This document shows positions 63,601 through 64,000 of a DNA stretch of 64,000 nucleotides, in pieces. The notes beneath the pieces are model-generated. The model saw only the letters and a list, made by a program, of their open reading frames with translations, made no database searches and was not told where the DNA came from. The position numbers and the translations under genes are program-made. This DNA is from Bemisia tabaci (Eukaryota > Arthropoda > Insecta > Hemiptera > Aleyrodidae): the NCBI RefSeq assembly GCF_918797505.1, contig NC_092798.1, forward strand, positions 3,795,501 through 3,859,500, read 5' to 3'. Every line of letters starts with the position of its first letter. Within the stretch, counting starts at the first letter, position 1.

Positions 63601-64000
63601 TTTTACAATGATGTTTCACTAATAAATCTCTTCTTGTTGGGTTTTTTTTTAGTGTATTAGCAAGCAAGTTTGGAAAGGAATGATCAAAATTTTACAGTAT
63701 ATAATTCATGGATTAGAAGTAACGTACTCAAATTATGGGCTGGGTGGAATGGCGTCTGCATTTCAGGTCTTGGAAATAGCGCACACGCATTTCTGGACGA
63801 AAGATATGGCTGAGGCTGCTAGCGTTGGGACAATCAACTTTGATTCGCAGGTAATTGAAGAGCTCTTTGATAAAAAGGCGCCCAGCAAAAAATTTTCGTG
63901 TAAGCAAAGTACTATTGAAATGAATGAAAGTACTACTGAAATGAACTCCACAAAGGGACACCCCTCCCCTTCTCCTAACATTTTTGCAGTCTAAGTTCCA
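24582..64000 (+). CDS. MADD: MADD / Rab3 guanine-nucleotide exchange factor (DENN-domain), N-terminal two thirds, 24 exons
   Basis: Coding exons are joined as 24582-24722, 44440-44608, 46340-46475, 47155-47326, 50028-50185, 50874-51015, 52113-52271, 53092-53223, 53627-53697, 54237-54369, 55084-55139, 55706-55799, 56186-56344, 56846-57053, 57716-57817, 58360-58523, 59212-59412, 60082-60282, 60780-60936, 61685-61819, 62380-62513, 63170-63328, 63653-63850, 63990->64000. Reading phase is kept across every junction and every intron is GT-AG. By comparison with vertebrate MADD, uDENN spans about residues 14-270, central DENN 290-427 and dDENN 430-575. Diagnostic stretches are [54 protein letters not shown] and [16 protein letters not shown]. 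The family activates Rab3/Rab27 GTPases on secretory vesicles and binds KIF1 motors. The C-terminal part, including the region called the death domain, lies beyond the window. The family call is firm; organism and isoforms are not. Confidence 0.95.
24739..25170 (+). repeat. Minisatellite of ~129-bp units at the exon 1 donor
   Basis: CAGCCCCTTCAA starts units at 24745, 24874, 25004 and 25130. Each contains GAGGTAGGCAATCA-like and GATTACAGGTTT-like strings that imitate splice donor and acceptor sequence. Degenerate units continue to about 26050 (for example 25380 and 26010). Confidence 0.82.
26382..26470. mobile_element. Family A MITE, 5' fragment
   Basis: CTGCCGCGCCAAGAAAGAAA to AGAAAGTTGTGAACGG, then the similarity ends. 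Confidence 0.6.
26762..26860. mobile_element. Family J MITE, truncated copy
   Basis: TTGGACTTCATTTTGCGATT followed by GGTAAAAACCACTAAAATGC. The right end is missing. A separate right-end fragment is at 27340-27395. Confidence 0.55.
26889..27186. mobile_element. Family D element, compact copy
   Basis: 298 bp. CAGGGTGTCTACAAG and ATACTAGACACCCTG ends, with GGAAATTCCGCAAGAAGG and GTACTGAAAAAGTACTGAAT repeats. This copy best defines the family ends. Confidence 0.75.
27617..27873. mobile_element. Family C MITE (AGGGTTGCCAC) with perfect 8-bp target duplication
   Basis: 257 bp, ends AGGGTTGCCAC and GTAGCAACCCT, flanked by GTAAGTAC at 27609-27616 and 27874-27881. Subterminal GTCAGGGAAA repeats mark the family. 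It abuts the 3' part of a family A MITE (about 27882-28027). Confidence 0.88.
27882..28027. mobile_element. Family A MITE, 3' fragment
   Basis: CTTTTCCTCAAAATTTTCAG to GAAATTTGGCAACGTCTGAT, ending GGACGACAG. Confidence 0.55.
28038..28203. mobile_element. Family B hAT MITE, copy 7, reference copy
   Basis: 166 bp, CAGTGGCGTGG to CTACGCCACTG, flanked by perfect TAGGTGAC duplications (28030-28037 and 28204-28211). Confidence 0.93.
28338..28503. mobile_element. Family B hAT MITE, copy 8, with ~23-bp flanking duplication
   Basis: The interior and right end are typical, but the left end has been replaced. The flank CCTCGCATCGTGTTGCGTCG occurs on both sides, longer than the 8 bp normal for the family. 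It may reflect gene conversion or insertion into a GCGTCGCGT repeat. Confidence 0.65.
28737..28952. mobile_element. Family G MITE, copy 2
   Basis: GCACAGTGGATCGAGTCAAT and ACTCGATCCACTGTGCG ends, ~216 bp. Confidence 0.75.
29023..29299. mobile_element. Family C MITE, copy 2
   Basis: 277 bp, ends AGGGTTGCCGC and GTGGCAATCCT, flanked by TTCAAGAA / GTCAAGAA (7 of 8 matching). Confidence 0.8.
29308..30212. other. No recognisable feature
   Basis: Unassigned intronic sequence. The open frames overlap one another on both strands without domain or splice support. Confidence 0.35.
30213..30406. mobile_element. MITE, family N, ~60-bp inverted ends
   Basis: CTGGAAAAAAAACACATTGG and CCAATGTGTTTTTTTTCCAG ends, then ATCTAGAG and CTCTAGAT, and TATCGACAAGAAAAAAT with ATTTTTTCTTGTCGAT. 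Confidence 0.78.
30407..31361. other. Unassigned, GC-rich in 30730-31340
   Basis: The CpG-rich part includes CGGCGCGGCGCGG near 31120. No exon, RNA gene or transposon end was recognised. Confidence 0.3.
31362..31916. mobile_element. Family I element, copy 2, opposite orientation to copy 1
   Basis: 555 bp with AATGGACCACTAGACAAGG and CCTTGTCTAGTGGTCCATT ends. Its left interior matches the right interior of 12731-13287, so the two copies are inverted relative to each other. Confidence 0.85.
31917..32975. other. No recognisable feature
   Basis: Unassigned intron 1 sequence. Confidence 0.3.
33100..33911. mobile_element. Family C MITE, middle layer of the nest
   Basis: CAGGGTTGCCAGC and GCTGGCAACCCTG ends with AGTCAGGGAAA subterminal repeats. 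It is itself split by 33168-33735. Its native length (~236 bp) matches the family. The flank TTTAAACG / GTAAAACG is an imperfect duplication. Confidence 0.82.
33168..33735. mobile_element. hAT-like element (CAGTGTTCCAAC), inner layer, perfect 8-bp target duplication
   Basis: 568 bp, ends CAGTGTTCCAAC and GTTGGAACACTG, flanked by TTGGTCAG (33160-33167 and 33736-33743). Near both ends it carries the direct motif GGCCCCTAAAAAAT, about five complete or near-complete copies. No transposase. Confidence 0.9.
33958..35120. other. No recognisable feature
   Basis: AT-rich unassigned intron sequence. The short GTTCTGTTCTGTTCAGTTC run near 34410 is simple repeat. Confidence 0.3.
35121..35392. mobile_element. 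Family Q element, copy 1
   Basis: CAATTGAGGGGCTTGGGAAA and TTGTCCTCCAAGCCCTTCAATT ends (family terminus TTGAGGGGCTTGGAGGACAA). A second copy is in intron 2 at 45353-45644. Confidence 0.78.
35413..35674. mobile_element. Family A MITE, copy
   Basis: 262 bp, CTGCCGTGCTGAGAAAAAAAC and CTTCCTTAGCACGGC ends. Confidence 0.78.
35740..36137. mobile_element. Family K element, intact copy
   Basis: 398 bp with GCACCTTTATAGGGAGAGTA and TACTCTCCCTATAAAGGC ends. It serves as the uninterrupted reference for the SINE-split copy at 15977-16653. Confidence 0.8.
36458..37290. repeat. Tandem segmental duplication (~536-bp spacing) containing a family A MITE
   Basis: Unit 1 starts at 36458 (CACTCCCGTCTGGAGCACAC) and unit 2 at 36994 (GACTCCCATTTGGAGCATAC). 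Downstream parts also match: AGAGCTTGCTTGACCTATAA occurs in both. Unit 1 holds a full MITE (36513-36765). Unit 2 retains only ~32 bp of its left end at 37049-37080. Confidence 0.8.
36513..36765. mobile_element. Family A MITE, copy
   Basis: 253 bp, CTGCCGTGCTAAGGAAGAAC and CCTACCTTAGCACGGCAG ends, TTTT on both sides. Confidence 0.82.
37440..39300. repeat. Large inverted duplication, ~0.86-kb arms, ~125-bp loop
   Basis: Left arm about 37440-38320, right arm about 38447-39300. Long stretches are identical by eye, for example 37795-37975 against the right arm. Left has ~38 bp absent from the right (after AACAAGT). Right has a ~17-bp insert near 38975-39000. Arms include family D sequence and unrelated flank, so this is duplicated DNA rather than two separate insertions. 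Confidence 0.88.
39624..39652. repeat. Poly(A) run (~28 A)
   Basis: Homopolymer after GGGGG. No retroposon body or flanking duplication was seen. Confidence 0.8.
39865..40030. mobile_element. Family A MITE, 5' part
   Basis: CTGCCGTGCCGTGAAAAAGC to CAGCACTTTAGACCG. The 3' terminus is missing. Confidence 0.6.
40648..41218. mobile_element. Family D composite element, interrupted on its right by the 2.4-kb foldback
   Basis: CAGGGTGTCTACCGGTCCGG start, D repeats to TTTTAGTAGGCATTC, then the TTATGCGACAC...GCGCCTTAGCAA module shared with 37885-38000 and 43862-43985. It resumes at 43632-43661 (CTTAGCAATGTGATGGAAGA) beyond the foldback. Confidence 0.7.
41219..43631. mobile_element. 2.4-kb foldback (hAT-type target duplication) built of tandem subrepeats
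   Basis: Flanked by perfect CTTAGCAA duplications (41211-41218, 43632-43639). Arms about 41243-42259 and 42400-43525 are inverted and nearly identical, with a ~140-bp loop. Inside each arm a ~180-bp degenerate unit recurs (ACGTAGAATYGATTTTTAAC, then ACGGAAAATCGATG). The right arm has about one unit more. The right terminus reads CAGAGGCGGATCCAG inward; the left terminus is eroded. No transposase. Confidence 0.88.
43862..44293. mobile_element. Family D-related module, uninterrupted
   Basis: ATGCGACC to GCGCCTTAGCAATGCGATGG and on to TTTTAGTAGATACCGTGG. It contains the empty-site equivalent of the foldback insertion at about 43971-43990. It ends ~145 bp before MADD exon 2. Confidence 0.7.
44440..44608 (+). 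CDS. MADD: MADD exon 2 (uDENN, first strands)
   Basis: Begins in phase 0 after TTTGACAG and ends in phase 1 before GTAAGAA. It encodes residues 48-103, including [31 protein letters not shown] and [11 protein letters not shown], the classic start of the MADD uDENN domain. Confidence 0.95.
44621..45110. mobile_element. hAT-type element four bases after the exon 2 donor GT
   Basis: 490 bp. Ends CATAGAGTACATAGAGTCG and CGACTCTATGTACTCTATG, flanked by GAATTTTC (44613-44620 and 45111-45118). The left target copy starts at intron base +5, so the donor GTAAGA is kept. A 172-bp MITE is nested inside. Confidence 0.85.
44766..44937. mobile_element. MITE (CAGGGGCGTAGCTAGG) nested in the 44621-45110 element
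   Basis: 172 bp. Ends CAGGGGCGTAGCTAGG and CCTAGCTACGCCCATG, flanked by GACATCCG / GCCATCCG (7 of 8). Two G-runs flank its centre. This terminus is a widespread arthropod hAT MITE end. Confidence 0.85.
45353..45644. mobile_element. Family Q element, copy 2
   Basis: TCAATTGAGGGGCTTAGAGG and CTCCAAGCCCCTCAATT ends; shares AAAGTTCAAACTAACTTTTTG-like interior with copy 1. Confidence 0.8.
46340..46475 (+). CDS. MADD: MADD exon 3 (uDENN)
   Basis: Enters in phase 1 after AAATTGCAG and leaves in phase 2 at TCTAG|GTGAG. It contains [12 protein letters not shown], the conserved uDENN strand, then a charged Arg/Ser-rich insert typical of the variable uDENN loop of MADD. Confidence 0.93.
46553..46714. 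mobile_element. Family L element, copy 2 (intron 3)
   Basis: CTTGTCCACGCAAGTGTGG and TTGTGTGGACAAAG ends, with GCAGAACTT and AAGTTCTGC inside. Confidence 0.65.
47155..47326 (+). CDS. MADD: MADD exon 4 (charged uDENN insert)
   Basis: Phase 2 entry after ATTTCAG, phase 0 exit at AGACAG|GTAAAG. It encodes a low-complexity Ser/Pro/Lys/Asp segment ([20 protein letters not shown], then [13 protein letters not shown]). The family has a variable insert at this point inside uDENN, often alternatively spliced; whether that is so here is unknown. Confidence 0.88.
47663..48505 (-). pseudogene. Penelope-like RT C-terminus plus GIY-YIG endonuclease (5'-truncated)
   Basis: The real part of the frame starts around [16 protein letters not shown], near 48505 on the minus strand. 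RT-thumb-like motifs follow ([41 protein letters not shown]). Next is a GIY-YIG nuclease with [18 protein letters not shown], then [13 protein letters not shown] and [11 protein letters not shown]. The CxxC between GIY and YIG is typical of Penelope endonucleases. The RT catalytic core is absent, so the copy cannot move on its own. Upstream residues read from the other copy are spurious. Confidence 0.85.
48498..49039 (+). pseudogene. Penelope-like GIY-YIG endonuclease fragment, plus-strand copy
   Basis: From [16 protein letters not shown] to the stop it gives the same protein as the minus copy, with no difference noticed by eye, including the GIY-YIG core and the [16 protein letters not shown] terminus. 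It lacks all RT sequence. The near-identity of the two copies indicates a recent event. Confidence 0.82.
50028..50185 (+). CDS. MADD: MADD exon 5 (end of uDENN)
   Basis: Phase 0 entry after TTTTCAG, phase 2 exit at AGTAG|GTAAG. It contains [20 protein letters not shown] and [11 protein letters not shown], the best conserved uDENN block of MADD. Confidence 0.95.
50874..51015 (+). CDS. MADD: MADD exon 6 (uDENN-DENN linker)
   Basis: Phase 2 entry after TTTCAG, phase 0 exit at GTGGAG|GTTTGT. It contains [19 protein letters not shown], which matches the linker that leads into the central DENN domain. Confidence 0.94.
51497..51625. repeat. Two-unit tandem repeat (~61 bp) in intron 6
   Basis: GATTCCTTTGCAAAAGAGAG and AATTCCTTTGTAAAAGAGAG lie ~61 bp apart with similar flanks (ACCGGGC / ACCAGGC and TTTTTGTTATA / TTGTGTTATA). 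Confidence 0.65.
52113..52271 (+). CDS. MADD: MADD exon 7 (central DENN domain)
   Basis: 53 codons, phase 0 to 0. It encodes [20 protein letters not shown] and [13 protein letters not shown], the start of the central DENN fold that contacts the Rab substrate in DENN exchange factors. Confidence 0.96.
52375..52501. repeat. Hairpin with perfect 36-bp arms in intron 7
   Basis: Arm 52375-52410 (TGAAAAAGTATACCGAAACA...) is mirrored at 52466-52501 (...TGTTTCGGTATACTTTTTCA), with a 55-bp spacer. It is the only clear inverted repeat in the downstream introns. Confidence 0.85.
53092..53223 (+). CDS. MADD: MADD exon 8 (central DENN domain)
   Basis: 44 codons, phase 0 to 0, after TTCACAG and before GTAAGC. 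It holds the DENN signature around [20 protein letters not shown] and the PVIPLLPS turn. It is one of the least variable exons of the family. Confidence 0.97.
53627..53697 (+). CDS. MADD: MADD exon 9 (central DENN domain)
   Basis: A short 71-nt exon, phase 0 to 2, encoding [16 protein letters not shown], the end of the central DENN core. The donor is TTTTCA|GTAAGT, so the glutamine codon is split with exon 10. Confidence 0.94.
54237..54369 (+). CDS. MADD: MADD exon 10 (dDENN start)
   Basis: Phase 2 entry after TTTTCCAG, phase 0 exit before GTTTGT. It contains [14 protein letters not shown] and PPLPEPE, the conserved junction between DENN and dDENN. Confidence 0.95.
55084..55139 (+). CDS. MADD: MADD exon 11 (dDENN linker, 56 nt)
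   Basis: A small exon, phase 0 to 2, encoding [18 protein letters not shown]. The sequence is weakly conserved, but length and phase fit exactly between exons 10 and 12, and both splice sites are good (TTTTACAG and GTAAGT). Confidence 0.85.
55706..55799 (+). CDS. MADD: MADD exon 12 (dDENN)
   Basis: Phase 2 to 0. It encodes [20 protein letters not shown], the canonical dDENN entry motif of MADD. The donor is ATG|GTAAGT. Confidence 0.96.
56186..56344 (+). CDS. MADD: MADD exon 13 (dDENN helices)
   Basis: 53 codons, phase 0 to 0. It contains [20 protein letters not shown] and [15 protein letters not shown], matching the helical dDENN block that ends the tripartite DENN module. Confidence 0.96.
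56846..57053 (+). CDS. MADD: MADD exon 14 (post-dDENN conserved block)
   Basis: Phase 0 to 1. It contains [20 protein letters not shown] and [12 protein letters not shown], both recognisable MADD blocks. It ends ACTG|GTAAAT. Confidence 0.93.
57716..57817 (+). CDS. MADD: MADD exon 15 (acidic serine-rich linker)
   Basis: Phase 1 to 1, after ATTTCAG. It encodes [20 protein letters not shown] and [14 protein letters not shown], matching the acidic Ser-rich MADD motif with SSSYSSL at its core. It is likely disordered and phosphorylated, as inferred from composition. Confidence 0.92.
58360..58523 (+). CDS. MADD: MADD exon 16 (Ser/Pro-rich linker)
   Basis: Phase 1 entry after GTTTTGTAG, phase 0 exit ATC|GTAAGT. 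It encodes Pro/Ser-rich sequence ([20 protein letters not shown], then [18 protein letters not shown]). It is assigned by frame continuity and splice sites rather than strong conservation. Confidence 0.85.
59212..59412 (+). CDS. MADD: MADD exon 17 (polyproline and helical segment)
   Basis: 67 codons, phase 0 to 0. A polyproline run ([11 protein letters not shown]) could bind SH3 or WW domains. It is followed by [20 protein letters not shown] and ending EGLIAHVDK, which reads straight into exon 18. Confidence 0.9.
60082..60282 (+). CDS. MADD: MADD exon 18 (Lys/Ala-rich helical repeat)
   Basis: 67 codons, phase 0 to 0. It contains repeated A-S-K-T/S heptad-like units ([20 protein letters not shown] and later [11 protein letters not shown]), then [19 protein letters not shown]. 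Composition predicts a long amphipathic helix. The NTFEDLTY and GDLTK blocks fit the conserved middle region of the family. Confidence 0.91.
60780..60936 (+). CDS. MADD: MADD exon 19
   Basis: Phase 0 to 1, after TGTTTCAG. It encodes a Ser/Thr/Asn-rich segment ending [18 protein letters not shown], resembling the aromatic/Gly block of MADD just before the conserved C-terminal half. Confidence 0.87.
61159..61218. repeat. 21-bp tandem repeat, three units, intron 19
   Basis: ACAAACTGGAAGATGGGTTTG, ACAAACTGAAGGTTGCGTTTG and a third diverged ACGAACTGATAGTTGGG unit. Confidence 0.7.
61238..61490. repeat. ~126-bp tandem repeat, two diverged units, intron 19
   Basis: CTCCTTCATTTTCTGGATAT (61238) and CCCCTTCATTTTGTGATTAT (about 61364), each followed by a GGAA...ATAATTG/TAGTTG...GCGTTT...GCCCC pattern. 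Confidence 0.6.
61685..61819 (+). CDS. MADD: MADD exon 20 (Gln-rich)
   Basis: Phase 1 to 1. It encodes a Gln-rich linker ([20 protein letters not shown]) ending FGPFPR. Glycine codons are split at both boundaries, so exons 20 and 21 join as PRGRKGLVE, as expected for the family. Confidence 0.88.
62380..62513 (+). CDS. MADD: MADD exon 21
   Basis: Phase 1 to 0. It encodes [19 protein letters not shown] and [13 protein letters not shown], matching the conserved MADD segment that precedes the C-terminal half. Confidence 0.93.
63170..63328 (+). CDS. MADD: MADD exon 22
   Basis: 53 codons, phase 0 to 0, after TTTTTAG and before GTAAGT. It encodes [20 protein letters not shown] and [13 protein letters not shown], recognisable as the MADD block with the VSKLN core. 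Confidence 0.95.
63653..63850 (+). CDS. MADD: MADD exon 23
   Basis: 66 codons, phase 0 to 0. It contains [20 protein letters not shown] and [20 protein letters not shown], both strongly family-like. I end it at CAG|GTAATT (63851), because the ORF beyond loses family resemblance and a good acceptor follows at 63989. Confidence 0.9.
63990..64000 (+). CDS. MADD: MADD exon 24, first 11 bases (cut by window edge)
   Basis: A pyrimidine-rich tract ending TTTTTGCAG at 63989 is followed by TCTAAGTTCCA, which continues the frame from exon 23 in phase 0 as Ser-Lys-Phe. Intron 23 would be 139 bp, the shortest of the gene. The rest of the exon is outside the window. Confidence 0.65.

Larger units (their letters stand above)
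50186..63652 (+). other. MADD: MADD introns 5-22, almost free of recognisable transposons
   Basis: Introns range from 324 to 1097 bp and are AT-rich. Apart from the listed small repeats (introns 6, 7, 19) I saw none of the MITE families that crowd the left 47 kb. Confidence 0.6.

Noticed and set aside
1..64000. CRISPR arrays, bacterial operons or prophage
   Set aside because: The regular repeats are minisatellites or MITEs. Introns, insect transposons and a metazoan gene show the DNA is eukaryotic.

Overview
The window is animal nuclear DNA. It carries one large spliced gene on the + strand, plus a dense mosaic of non-autonomous DNA transposons. The gene is the N-terminal two thirds (about 1,130 residues, 24 exons, all GT-AG introns) of an insect MADD / Rab3-GEF homologue, a DENN-domain exchange factor for Rab3/Rab27-type GTPases. 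AT-rich short introns, the insect-like MADD sequence and the repeat style point to an insect, probably a hemipteran. Several repeats (the CCACTAGACAAGG element, the GCCGTGCTAAGG MITE, the GCGCCTACAAACCT palindrome) remind me of whitefly (Bemisia tabaci) sequence. That is from memory and unverified.

Layout. 1-24,358: no convincing gene. The region is MITEs, foldback elements, a tRNA-derived SINE, an in-frame 123-bp tandem repeat and a zero-loop palindrome, with several elements nested in others. 24,359-24,722: GC-rich leader with upstream ORFs, then MADD coding exon 1 (ATG 24,582). 24,723-44,439: intron 1 (19.7 kb). It starts with a ~129-bp minisatellite right at the splice donor and holds hAT-type MITEs, a triple nest of elements, a ~1.86-kb inverted duplication (37.44-39.30 kb) and a 2.4-kb foldback element with an 8-bp target duplication (41,219-43,631). 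44,440-64,000: MADD exons 2-24. A nested hAT pair lies 4 bases downstream of the exon 2 donor GT, and a head-to-head Penelope-like GIY-YIG retroelement pair lies in intron 4. Introns 5-23 look almost free of transposons.

How the parts relate. The encoded protein begins with a complete uDENN-DENN-dDENN module (exons 1-13), followed by an acidic Ser-rich linker, a Pro-rich stretch, a Lys/Ala-rich helical segment and the start of the conserved MADD C-terminal half. The rest of the gene lies beyond the right edge. The MADD pre-mRNA must transcribe at least three long, nearly perfect inverted repeats (two in intron 1, one in intron 4). It is therefore a candidate source of intronic hairpin RNA for Dicer processing or RNA editing. 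This is the most interesting untested idea in the window. All identity statements come from reading the sequence by eye, not from alignment software.
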